Part shown: positions 29,204 through 37,717 of the stretch, piece by piece
Numbering within the stretch: the first letter of the stretch is position 1
Layout of the letters: each line of letters opens with the position of its first letter
Assembly: GCF_900096565.1 (NCBI RefSeq)
Contig: NZ_FMYP01000005.1
Span: 1-64,000, forward strand
Direction of reading: 5' to 3'
Source: Williamwhitmania taraxaci
Lineage (GTDB): Bacteria > Bacteroidota > Bacteroidia > Bacteroidales > Williamwhitmaniaceae
Length of the DNA stretch: 64,000 bases
Program-made: the position numbers and the translations under genes
The notes under the pieces: model-generated
Databases searched by the model: none
Told to the model about the DNA's origin: nothing
The model's input: the letters and a program-made list of their open reading frames with translations, nothing else

Positions 29204-29363
29204 TTGGTTGTTCCGATGAATGATTCTATATCGCAGTTGCACATCTTATTAAACATGTTTTATTCGGCTTTTATCTTACTTTGTATTGAGTATATTCTAT
29301 CTTCCTTCGGTCTGGGTGTTAATAATTCCGTCATTATGGGTTAAAATCGTTTGATATTCCTGT

Positions 29364-29371
29364 TATCTTTG
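29364..29371 (+). promoter_or_regulatory. -7 box for the DUF4271-hemD unit
   Basis: TATCTTTG (TAnnTTTG), 27 bases upstream of the DUF4271 start. No good -33 element at the expected distance. Confidence 0.45.
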
Positions 29372-29398
29372 CGATTAATATAGCTTCCAATTTTATCT

Positions 29399-30502
29399 AT
29401 GGGAAATTTTGCAGAAGATAGTTTCAATATCTGTTTTCAGGCGGATTCCACTCAAGTGGTACAAAATGCTGGAGATAGTACCACCAAGTTGGTTCACCTT
29501 AAAGACTCACCAGTTGTTAAGAAAAAAGAACAACGTATTGAACATCTAGACTCGTCAAAAGCCACCTCCGTGGTTCAGTCTAAGTACAAACCTGTTTTTG
29601 AAACGCCCCAAACTAGTTATGCCAATGATACCATCTTTGAATTGCCAACAGTAGGTGATTTTGGATCAACTCTTCAAGGTAGTGTCTTTTTGGTGGAAAA
29701 TTATTCAAATAATCTATTTAAAGGTGCTACTCCTTTAGTCTCTAAAAGACAAAGTTATAGTTTCAACGAATTTAGTGGACGTGTATTTACTGAAGTTGCT
29801 GGAAAAGAGAATAATACGATGTTGTCGGCGGGTAAACCTATTAAGCATTTTGTGTTTAATTCGTGGCTTTTGTTCATATTAATTATCACGCTATCAGCGA
29901 GTATGATTCTTTTTCGCCGTTATTTTCAAAAATATTTCGGCTTAATCCTTCTCAGTGCCATTAATATCCGTGAAGCCGAACGATTTTTTGATAGCAAAAC
30001 AAGTCTCTACCAACGAATCTTATTTATTACGAATTCTCTTTTGATAGGTTCAATCTGCCTTGCTGTTTTCAATTATCTAACTCTCGTTTCTGACACTTTT
30101 GATTCTTCGGTAAAATCTTTTCTGATTATTGCTTTGGTTGTTATTGCATACCTTGGTTATCGAAATATATTGCTTTCCAGTTTTGCTGTCGTAAGTGATT
30201 TACGCGATTTCTTTTCTTCGTTGTCGTTTCATCATTTCGTTTTCAACTTTATAATTACACTTTTTCTTTTGTTTTTTGGAGTATTGTCAACCTACTTACC
30301 TTTCGAATTCCGAATTTTACCTCTTTATGGAAGCCTAATTATTGCATCTATGCTTTTAATAATGAGGGCATTAAGATCTCTTCGTCTTTTTATTTTGCAC
30401 AGATTTTCTATTTTCTATTGGTTTTTATACTTTTGTGCGCTTGAATTAATGCCTTTAGCCTTTTTATTTTATGGCTTAAAAAGGTTAGTTATTATTGCCT
30501 AA
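29399..30502 (+). CDS. DUF4271 domain-containing membrane protein
   Basis: A 367-residue protein. The first 150 residues are polar and low in structure; the rest holds about six membrane helices (from NSWLLFILIITLSASMILF to the C-terminus). Position before hemD-rnpA-yidD and topology match the Bacteroidota-only family DUF4271, whose function is not known. The neighbours suggest nothing more specific than a membrane or envelope role. Confidence 0.75.
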   Translation: MGNFAEDSFNICFQADSTQVVQNAGDSTTKLVHLKDSPVVKKKEQRIEHLDSSKATSVVQSKYKPVFETPQTSYANDTIFELPTVGDFGSTLQGSVFLVENYSNNLFKGATPLVSKRQSYSFNEFSGRVFTEVAGKENNTMLSAGKPIKHFVFNSWLLFILIITLSASMILFRRYFQKYFGLILLSAINIREAERFFDSKTSLYQRILFITNSLLIGSICLAVFNYLTLVSDTFDSSVKSFLIIALVVIAYLGYRNILLSSFAVVSDLRDFFSSLSFHHFVFNFIITLFLLFFGVLSTYLPFEFRILPLYGSLIIASMLLIMRALRSLRLFILHRFSIFYWFLYFCALELMPLAFLFYGLKRLVIIA

Positions 30503-30520
30503 TTCTTAAATAATACGGCC

Positions 30521-31279
30521 TTGAAAATTAAAAGAGTTTTAATCTCTCAGCCTGAACCTCAAAGCGATAAGTCTCCTTTTTCTGAGCTTGCTACACGATA
30601 CAGTTTAAAGATCGATTTTCGACCATTTATTCATGTAGAAGGCGTTTCGGCAAAGGAAGTAAGACAGCAAAAGATTGATATTGCGGCTCATACCGGAATC
30701 ATTTTCACCAGTAGAACTGCAATCGATCATTATTTCCGGGTATGTGAGGAGATGAGGTTTACCGTTCCTGAAACGATGAAGTATTTTTGCATTTCTGAGG
30801 CAATTGCCCTCTACCTTCAAAAATACATTGTTTATAGGAAGCGGAAGATTTTCTACGGAGATTCTACCTTTAAAGACTTGATGAGCGATATTGTTAAACA
30901 CAAGGAGGATAAGTTCCTTTTAATGTTGAGCGATATCCATAAGCTTGACATTCCAAAGGCCTTGGACAAGGAAAAAATCAAATACACCAAGGGTATCTTT
31001 TATCGGACTGTTAGCAGCGATGTTTCCGATATAGACTTATCAGTATATGATATTGTGGTTTTTTATAGCCCTAGTGGGATAAAATCACTTTTAACAAACT
31101 TTCCAGACTTTTCTCAAGGAGAGTTGCGAATAGGAACTTTTGGACCAACAGTTGCTAAAGCGGTAAAGGATGCCGGTCTTCGGCTCGATCTTCAGGCACC
31201 GACGCCTGAATTTCCTTCAATGGCCACAGCACTCGAAGTTTATATTAAGAAGTATAATAAAGAAAACGGAATTAAATAA
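30521..31279 (+). CDS. hemD: Uroporphyrinogen-III synthase
   Basis: A 252-residue protein with a TTG start at 30521 (MKIKRVLISQPEPQ). Family features are weak, as usual for HemD, but the two-domain pattern is visible: GIIFTSRTAIDHYF in the first half and VVFYSPSGIKSLL ... GTFGPTVAKAVKDAGL in the second. It closes the linear tetrapyrrole to uroporphyrinogen III. Bacteroidota often have this gene between DUF4271 and rnpA. A terminator-like hairpin follows its stop. Confidence 0.85.
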   Translation: MKIKRVLISQPEPQSDKSPFSELATRYSLKIDFRPFIHVEGVSAKEVRQQKIDIAAHTGIIFTSRTAIDHYFRVCEEMRFTVPETMKYFCISEAIALYLQKYIVYRKRKIFYGDSTFKDLMSDIVKHKEDKFLLMLSDIHKLDIPKALDKEKIKYTKGIFYRTVSSDVSDIDLSVYDIVVFYSPSGIKSLLTNFPDFSQGELRIGTFGPTVAKAVKDAGLRLDLQAPTPEFPSMATALEVYIKKYNKENGIK

Positions 31280-31284
31280 GCACT

Positions 31285-31311
31285 GGGGGACTTACATCCC
31301 CCTTTTTTTTT
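31285..31311 (+). terminator. Intrinsic terminator between hemD and rnpA
   Basis: GGGGGA (31285-31290), 6-base loop, TCCCCC (31297-31302), then nine T's (31303-31311). It ends 2 bases before the rnpA ATG, so it covers the space where a ribosome site would be. Confidence 0.85.
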
Positions 31312-31313
31312 CA

Positions 31314-31739
31314 ATGGTAAAACTGTCTCTCACAAAAAGCGATCGTTTATGTAGCGAAAAGTTAATAAGCAGCCTATTCAACAACGGGCACGCTCATTTT
31401 CGCTATCCCATTCGTGTCGTTTATCGAAGAGTAGATTCAGGTTTCATTCAAAGCCAAGCACAAGGGGCGTTTTCTGTGCCCAAAAAACGATTTAAGCGCG
31501 CCGTTAAGCGTAACTTACTTAAACGACGGATGCGAGAGGCATATCGGCTTCAAAAGGGCGAATTTTATGACCGACTGAAAGCGGTTGACTCGAAAGTTAT
31601 ATTTATGTTTGTATACGCGAGTAATGAAATCTTAAGCTTTCAGATAATTTCCAAGTCTATAAGTGCGTTATTGGCGGAAATGGTTAGTTTGCTAGAAAAT
31701 GAGAAAACTGTTAATAAGCCTACTGATACTTCCTATTAA
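31314..31739 (+). CDS. rnpA: Ribonuclease P protein component
   Basis: A 141-residue basic protein that helps the RNase P RNA cut tRNA 5' leaders. The start [22 protein letters not shown] and the RNR motif region ([17 protein letters not shown]) are typical. The frame is open upstream into hemD, but family alignment fixes the start at 31314. There is no visible TAnnTTTG box between hemD and rnpA, so transcription must pass the terminator or start within hemD. yidD overlaps its 3' end by 41 bases. Confidence 0.93.
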   Translation: MVKLSLTKSDRLCSEKLISSLFNNGHAHFRYPIRVVYRRVDSGFIQSQAQGAFSVPKKRFKRAVKRNLLKRRMREAYRLQKGEFYDRLKAVDSKVIFMFVYASNEILSFQIISKSISALLAEMVSLLENEKTVNKPTDTSY

Positions 31740-31920
31740 GTTTTATCAGTTTTTTATTTCGCCTTTTTTTCCAGCAGCTTGCCGCTATACTCCAACTTGC
31801 TCGGCATACTCTATTGAGGCAATAAAACGTCATGGTCCAATACGTGGTTTTTGGCTATCCATTAAACGAATAGCATCATGCAATCCATGGGGTGGCCACG
31901 GACATGATCCTGTGCCGTAG
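31699..31920 (+). CDS. yidD: Membrane protein insertion efficiency factor YidD
   Basis: A 73-residue protein with the family signatures [28 protein letters not shown] and [13 protein letters not shown]. An amphipathic inner-membrane protein that helps YidC-dependent insertion. The rnpA-yidD order is conserved widely in bacteria; yidC is not in the window. Confidence 0.95.
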   Translation: MRKLLISLLILPIKFYQFFISPFFPAACRYTPTCSAYSIEAIKRHGPIRGFWLSIKRIASCNPWGGHGHDPVP

Positions 31921-32102
31921 CAAATTTTTTTATAATGGAAATCCAATGCTTTAGCCGAAATCTTTTGTTGACCGTATATTGTTGGGATGGCAATTTTTAT
32001 GGGTTTAATCTAATTGTTACTCAAAAGTGTTATTAACGATCCGATAGCCCGCTTAGCGGAATACTTTATTTGAGTTAAACCAAGTTAATTCTAAATATCC
32101 TT

Positions 32103-33758
32103 ATGAAAAGAATAAAAAAGGCATTAATCGTTTTTTCGGTTCTGTTTACCGTTGGATTTGGATTATTCACAGTTTTGGCGTTTACTTCCGATGATTTTAA
32201 AGTAAGCAAAAGCTTAGATGTTTTTTTTACTCTCTTTCGGGAGTTGGATATTTTTTATGTCGATAATATTGATCCAGAAAAGTTAGTTAATACCGGTATC
32301 GAGGCCATGTTGATGTCTCTAGATCCATATACGGAATACTATTCGGAGGAAGACAAGGGGGATTTTGAATTTCTAACTACTGGAAAATATGGTGGCATAG
32401 GCGCGATGATACAAAAGCGGGGAGTCATGGCTCGTATCATGGATGTGTACGAAGGAACTCCATCTCAAATTGGGGGTATCAGTGTAGGCGATTATATTAC
32501 GAAAATTGATGGCGTTTCGGTAAATAACTTTACCAATGAGCAAATTAGCATGCGTCTGAAAGGGGAACCTGGAAGTAAGGTAACATTGGAGCTAAAGGAT
32601 AGCTTTACCGATTCTCTTTATTCCAAAACTTTGATTAGGCAACGAATTGCTATTCCGAGCGTTCCCTATAGCGGGGTTATCGAAAAGGAGATTGGCTATG
32701 TACGCCTTAGCAGTTTCACCTTGGGTTGTGCCGACGATCTACGAAAATCTATTCTTGATTTAAAGGGTCAAGGTGCAAAGAAAATCATTCTGGATTTGCG
32801 CGGAAATCCAGGTGGTTTAATGGACGAGGCGGTGAAAATTGTAAATTTCTTTGTTCCAAAGAATCAACTAGTCGTTTATACGCAAGGAAAAACAAAGCAA
32901 TTTGACTCGCGCTATTTTACCAACGAACAACCACTAGACACCATTATTCCATTGGTCGTTTTAGTAAATAGTGGAAGTGCTTCGGCTAGCGAGATCGTTG
33001 CCGGATCGCTACAGGATCTCGATCGAGCAGTCATTGTCGGTTCTCGCACTTTTGGCAAAGGGTTAGTTCAAACCACTAGGAAGTTGAGCTATGGTGGACA
33101 ACTAAAGGTAACCACAGCTAAATACTATATTCCTTCCGGTCGCTGTATTCAAGCCATTGATTATTCTCACAGGAATGAAGATGGTAGCGTTGGACATATC
33201 CCCGATTCGCTCATAAAAGCATTTAAGACAAAAGCGGGGAGAGTTGTTTATGACGGCGGCGGTATTCTGCCCGATATTACGTTAAAAGCGGATACACTGA
33301 GCAATATCTGCATGAAAGCATACGCTGAGAATAGATTCTTTGAATTTGCTAATGTCTATCACCGATCCCACAAATCAATAGCCAATCCTGACACTTTCGT
33401 AGTAGACGAGACTGTCCTCAATGGGTTTATAACCTATTTGAATGAAAATGGTTTTGTTTTCAAATCGGAAGAGGAACGGCTTATCGATCGTTTGGATTCG
33501 CTGGTTTCAAAAAAATCTGAAGGGAAGAATCTTTCCTTAAATATTGAGGCGATAAGGAGCCAGGTTTCACGTGGAATCGCAAAACAGATAATTGAGAATA
33601 AAGACGATTTCAACTATTTTCTCACAGAGGAGATAGTCGGGCGCTACTACTTTCAGCGAGGATCATTTCAGGCGGCAATGAAATTTGATACCCAGCTGTA
33701 TCGCTCGAAGCAAATAATTAATGATATTTCACAATACAAAAAGATGCTAGGCAGATAG
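32103..33758 (+). CDS. C-terminal processing peptidase (S41 family)
   Basis: A 551-residue serine protease with an N-terminal signal anchor (about 5-27), a PDZ domain (about 90-170, GGIGAMIQKRGVMARIMDVYEGTPSQ in part) and the S41 catalytic core: Ser294 in NSGSASASE and Lys319 in TFGKG form the dyad (spacing 25, as in CtpB). The C-terminal 160 residues are an extra helical part. It would cut exported proteins near their C-termini. It carries a parS-like sequence inside its coding DNA. Confidence 0.93.
   Translation: MKRIKKALIVFSVLFTVGFGLFTVLAFTSDDFKVSKSLDVFFTLFRELDIFYVDNIDPEKLVNTGIEAMLMSLDPYTEYYSEEDKGDFEFLTTGKYGGIGAMIQKRGVMARIMDVYEGTPSQIGGISVGDYITKIDGVSVNNFTNEQISMRLKGEPGSKVTLELKDSFTDSLYSKTLIRQRIAIPSVPYSGVIEKEIGYVRLSSFTLGCADDLRKSILDLKGQGAKKIILDLRGNPGGLMDEAVKIVNFFVPKNQLVVYTQGKTKQFDSRYFTNEQPLDTIIPLVVLVNSGSASASEIVAGSLQDLDRAVIVGSRTFGKGLVQTTRKLSYGGQLKVTTAKYYIPSGRCIQAIDYSHRNEDGSVGHIPDSLIKAFKTKAGRVVYDGGGILPDITLKADTLSNICMKAYAENRFFEFANVYHRSHKSIANPDTFVVDETVLNGFITYLNENGFVFKSEEERLIDRLDSLVSKKSEGKNLSLNIEAIRSQVSRGIAKQIIENKDDFNYFLTEEIVGRYYFQRGSFQAAMKFDTQLYRSKQIINDISQYKKMLGR
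33563..33578. other. Degenerate parS-like site inside the S41 protease gene
   Basis: GGTTTCACGTGGAATC keeps the CACGTG core and most flanking parS bases (one mismatch to GTTTCACGTGGAAC), about 7.8 kb from the two perfect sites. Confidence 0.35.
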
Positions 33759-33783
33759 TTATCGCGTTTTTAAAGGAAAGGAA

Positions 33784-33821
33784 AGAGGCCCATTGTTTGT
33801 AGCGATGGGCCTCTTTTTTTT
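33784..33821. terminator. Intrinsic terminator after the S41 protease
   Basis: AGAGGCCCAT (33784-33793) pairs with ATGGGCCTCT (33805-33814) and is followed by a T run. It can also stop the converging histidine kinase transcript. Confidence 0.9.
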
Positions 33822-33833
33822 GTTGTATCGTTG

Positions 33834-34991
33834 TTACTTTTTCAGGACAATACGAAATGTAGTGCCCCTTACCGAATCGGATTGAAGCACAAATATTTTC
33901 CCTTTGTGATAATCTTCAATAATTCGTTTCGAAAGCGATAAACCAAGTCCCCATCCTCTCTCTTTTGTGGTGAATCCTGGTTTGAAAATGGTTTTTGCTA
34001 TGTTTTTTGGAACACCTTTTCCCTGGTCGTTTATATCGATGTAGGCCACCTGGATATCGTCCCTAACCGTAAATGTTATTGTTCCTTTTCCCTGCATTGC
34101 ATCAATTGCGTTTTTAACCAAGTTTTCAAGCACCCATTCGAAGAGAGACTCATTTATTTTCACATAAACCTCTTCGTTGGGATTATATTTCTTTACAAAA
34201 ACAATGCTTCCTGAAATACGCTTCTGAAGGTATCCTATTGAGTTTTCAATCTGGTCAATCAGGTTCAAGGATCGGAGGGATGGCGATGATCCAATTTTGG
34301 AAAAACGATCAGTGATTTTTTCAAGACGATGAATGTCTCTATCTAGTTCGACTAATAATGTATCCGGTAGCTCATTGTCTTTTAAAACCTCTAACCATGC
34401 CAACAGCGATGAGGTGGGTGTTCCAAGTTGGTGTGCCGTTTCCTTTGCCATCCCAACCCAAACAAGATTTTGTTCAGAGTTTCGGATGGATGAGAAGGCC
34501 AGGTAGGCTGCAAAAATAAATAGTATTAATACAATTAGTTGAACGATGGGGAAGTAGTAAAGCTTTTTAAGGATCGTGGAATCATCATAGTAGAGTAGAT
34601 TCTTTTCCTTTTCTGAGATTGTAATGACGAATGGTTTGTGCTTCGCAGACATCATTTTTATCATTTTTGCCGCACGCTCCTTGGTCGAAATCTTAAGAGA
34701 ATCTATATTTCTTGAACCAATTATCTCATTATTTCCATCGGTGAGGATCGTTGGCACCGTGTTGTTCTCTTCCAGTACTTTAAAGACAAAGGAGTAGTCG
34801 CGGTTCTCGTCCTCCTGTTGTTTCGACAACTCTTCATTTGCCGATGCCCACAACTCAATTTTCTTTTTTTCTTCCTTTGCGAGGTTTTTTACCAAATCGT
34901 GGGTAACCCAAAGCGATGCCAACGCAATTAACGATAGTAAGAAAAGGATAATGAGCTTAATGTGGAATTTTCGAGTGTAGAATTTTATCAT
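33834..34991 (-). CDS. Sensor histidine kinase
   Basis: A 385-residue membrane kinase with two membrane helices (about 10-30 and 147-170) around a 115-residue periplasmic part. The H box is AKETAHQLGTPTSSLLAW, followed by N box (ENLVKNAIDAM), G1 (INDQGKGVP), F box (IFKPGFTTK) and G2 (GWGLGLSLSKRI). All catalytic motifs are present. MIKFYTRKF at 34991 gives a proper first helix. No response regulator lies nearby. It follows the AsmA-like gene after 65 bases on the same strand. Confidence 0.88.
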   Translation of the reverse strand: MIKFYTRKFHIKLIILFLLSLIALASLWVTHDLVKNLAKEEKKKIELWASANEELSKQQEDENRDYSFVFKVLEENNTVPTILTDGNNEIIGSRNIDSLKISTKERAAKMIKMMSAKHKPFVITISEKEKNLLYYDDSTILKKLYYFPIVQLIVLILFIFAAYLAFSSIRNSEQNLVWVGMAKETAHQLGTPTSSLLAWLEVLKDNELPDTLLVELDRDIHRLEKITDRFSKIGSSPSLRSLNLIDQIENSIGYLQKRISGSIVFVKKYNPNEEVYVKINESLFEWVLENLVKNAIDAMQGKGTITFTVRDDIQVAYIDINDQGKGVPKNIAKTIFKPGFTTKERGWGLGLSLSKRIIEDYHKGKIFVLQSDSVRGTTFRIVLKK

Positions 34992-35056
34992 AGTCGAGTA
35001 CTTTTGGAGAGTTGTCAATAACGAAATTTTTCCGCAAAAATTGTGATGGGCTGGAT

Positions 35057-37639
35057 TTATTCCCAATCAATCTTGAAACCGGAATTCTTCTTCAATGGTT
35101 TTTGCTTCGTTGTGTCAACAGGCACTATTTTTTCTTTGTTTTCTAATGGATCTGAAATTACAAAGCCGCTATTTTTCTTAGACTCTACCTTTTGATTTGA
35201 AATGGCATTCCTTTGCTTAAAAATGTTGCGCAGTGCCGTTCCTTCCTGCTTCAACCGCTTCCCCATGGTCTCTATAGCCCTTGCCTTATCGTATGAGAAG
35301 CTATAGTTTTCTGGAGTTCCTGTCAACTTGATAAAGAGCGATCCACCGTTTGGTTCTTCTTGCTCTACTATTCCTAAGTCGCTTCTGAATTGGTTCGCCT
35401 TCTTTTTTCGAGACCACAGCAAATCCATGAGCTTAATTCTCATTCTATAATCGAAAGAACCACTTAGCTTGTGAACACCTGAAACATTGATGTTCAATGC
35501 ATTGTTTTCAATTAACATCTCGGGTATTACAATTTCGTTATTTTCAATGTGGATCGTGTTCTTCAGTTTTCTAAATCGAATCGTCTCCAACTCCTTAAGA
35601 TTTATAAAACCGGATAGTTTTTTTAGCGGTTCGTAATTTTTTAAACAGCCGTCAGTAATTTCAATGGTTGAAAGGCAAAATAATTTATTGTTTAGTAGTT
35701 TTCCGTTTTCCAATACTCCTTTTAGGTTTATATCGCCATCGATTCTCCCCGAAAGGTGCTGACTGCTTATAAATGTTTGGTCGAAATTATTGAACGTATG
35801 AAATAAGCTGTCGACATAAATTCCGTAGACTTTTCCGTTGAAAGAAACGGTGTTTTCATTATTTATTAATTGGTTTTCGAGGTTAAAGAGTGTTTTTCCT
35901 CCTAGCGTAATCAGTGATACATTATTTAACGAAAAGGATTTAGTAGGAAGATATATTAATGTTCCGTGTGCGTCGCTACCGCGCAGTTGACGGAGAGCAA
36001 TTTTCTTTGCTACAAAATTGATCTCGATTTTAGAAATAATTAGTGGCGTTTCGGCAGAATCAACCTTGACTTTCGTGGTAGACGATTCTTCCGAAAGGCC
36101 CCATTGTGGCAGATTTAAGTTAAGATCAGGGCTAGAAAGATTTCCCTTAATTTCCAGAGGAAGTCGATTATTTGCTGCAAAGAAGGATTGCCGCCAATGT
36201 GGAATAGTGCCAGAAAGATCTAATTTACCTAAGCTTCCATCAAGGGAGAGGTGCTTAAATACCAATGAGTCAGAAATGCCAAGCGATCCAGAAATGTTGC
36301 TGAAGTTAAGATCTGGCGACTCTATGTTAAGTTTGCTTATTTCAACCGTTCCGAGGACCTTTAGATTGTCTGGATTAAAATTTGTGATGCTAAATTCGGT
36401 GGAGAAAAAGGTAGCATCAATATTTATGTTGTCCCCAGTGATGGTCGGTGAACTGATCTTTAATACTTTTGAGAATACTGTAGGTGAAATATTGCCACTT
36501 ATTTTGGCCGAAAGAAGATGATTCTTTGGCAAATAGGATAATGAAAGTGTGATTGTTTTGTCTTCATGTAAAAATGTCGTTGGCTCTACAATAATTTCTT
36601 TAGGCAGCAGGATTTTATTTTGTAGACTTGCTTTTATTTTTATTTTTGAATCGATGATTTCAATGGGTACATCCCTGAGAACAATTACTTTTGCGTCATC
36701 TATCTTGGCTATCGCCTCAAAATCTATATCCCAAGCTTGTGGGCCAATAATGCTGCCGGTAAGATCTATCGTTGCTTTGCTGTGTGACTTAATTTCGATT
36801 TCCTTATTCTGAAATAGAAATTTGTTGAGAAACTTTTCGTTTGGTAATAATACCGAAAAATGGCATTTTCCATTTAATCTTTCACTTAACTTAACAGAAT
36901 ACATTCCACTGATTGATATGTATTCAGATTTATACTTTATATTTTCTAAGGAAAGACTGTTTCCGTAAATGTAGTAACCCTTTACTTCTATTGCTGCTTG
37001 CTCACTTAAGGCATCAAAGTTTCTGAAATTGTTTGTTTTCAGCTTGCGGACGTTTATTTTTAAACCTCCCATTAATCCCTGATCGGTTACTGTTCCTGCA
37101 AAACTAGCATCCTTTATGCTTAATTGTTGGAAGTCGTTCGCCGCCTTGTTGGTATACAATATTTCAACATTCTTTATTTCGATCAACCTGATCTTAAATG
37201 CAGAGGACACGCTGTCTGCGGTTTTTTTAAATAGATGGATATTGGGTAACTTCCCGTCAGCTTGCGCGATTAGTGTAATAGTTGCATTGTTTATGTCTAT
37301 ACCTCTAACAGATATTTTTCCTCTGATGAGATCTATAAGATTAAGGTTAATATAAAAACGTTTTACCGAAAGCAAGGTATCTGTATTTTGAAAACCGGGA
37401 TACAGAACGGTACTGTTTTCAAGAACGGCGGAGGCATTAGGGAAGTTCTCTATAAAGGAAAATTTGATTTTTTCGATCCTGACAGGCAATGCAAGTTGGG
37501 TCTGTAAATCTGCTATAATCCAGTTAACCACACGCTCTTGGAAAATGGCTCCTAGTAAAATCAGAAGAAGAATTAAACCTAGAAGCAATGCAAATGTCCA
37601 CTTTATGATGCGGATGGCAATTTTTCTTATTTTTGACAT
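35057..37639 (-). CDS. AsmA-like inner-membrane anchored periplasmic protein
   Basis: An 860-residue protein with one N-terminal membrane helix (about 10-34) and a long beta-rich body with an AsmA-type N-terminus (LQTQLALPVRIEKIKFSFIENFPNASAVLENSTV) and an AsmA C-terminal-like region (INISGVHKLSGSFDYRMRIKLMDLLW in part). AsmA-like proteins are thought to carry phospholipids between membranes. The frame is open upstream to 37801, but that extension lacks a sensible start. Divergent from the TPR-SpoIIE gene by 78 bases. Confidence 0.8.
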   Translation of the reverse strand: MSKIRKIAIRIIKWTFALLLGLILLLILLGAIFQERVVNWIIADLQTQLALPVRIEKIKFSFIENFPNASAVLENSTVLYPGFQNTDTLLSVKRFYINLNLIDLIRGKISVRGIDINNATITLIAQADGKLPNIHLFKKTADSVSSAFKIRLIEIKNVEILYTNKAANDFQQLSIKDASFAGTVTDQGLMGGLKINVRKLKTNNFRNFDALSEQAAIEVKGYYIYGNSLSLENIKYKSEYISISGMYSVKLSERLNGKCHFSVLLPNEKFLNKFLFQNKEIEIKSHSKATIDLTGSIIGPQAWDIDFEAIAKIDDAKVIVLRDVPIEIIDSKIKIKASLQNKILLPKEIIVEPTTFLHEDKTITLSLSYLPKNHLLSAKISGNISPTVFSKVLKISSPTITGDNINIDATFFSTEFSITNFNPDNLKVLGTVEISKLNIESPDLNFSNISGSLGISDSLVFKHLSLDGSLGKLDLSGTIPHWRQSFFAANNRLPLEIKGNLSSPDLNLNLPQWGLSEESSTTKVKVDSAETPLIISKIEINFVAKKIALRQLRGSDAHGTLIYLPTKSFSLNNVSLITLGGKTLFNLENQLINNENTVSFNGKVYGIYVDSLFHTFNNFDQTFISSQHLSGRIDGDINLKGVLENGKLLNNKLFCLSTIEITDGCLKNYEPLKKLSGFINLKELETIRFRKLKNTIHIENNEIVIPEMLIENNALNINVSGVHKLSGSFDYRMRIKLMDLLWSRKKKANQFRSDLGIVEQEEPNGGSLFIKLTGTPENYSFSYDKARAIETMGKRLKQEGTALRNIFKQRNAISNQKVESKKNSGFVISDPLENKEKIVPVDTTKQKPLKKNSGFKIDWE

Positions 37640-37717
37640 GGCGGTTATGAATAAAATCTCAGCGAAATGAAATCTGTGAAAAGTTCTTATCTTGCATAGT
37701 TGAGCTATACTGTTACA

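Noticed and set aside
32049-32059. CCGC-tta-GCGG hairpin after yidD as terminator
   Set aside because: Stem of only four pairs and no T run; too weak to call.
36018-36521. 167-residue open frame on the + strand
   Set aside because: Antisense to the AsmA-like gene, without a motif.
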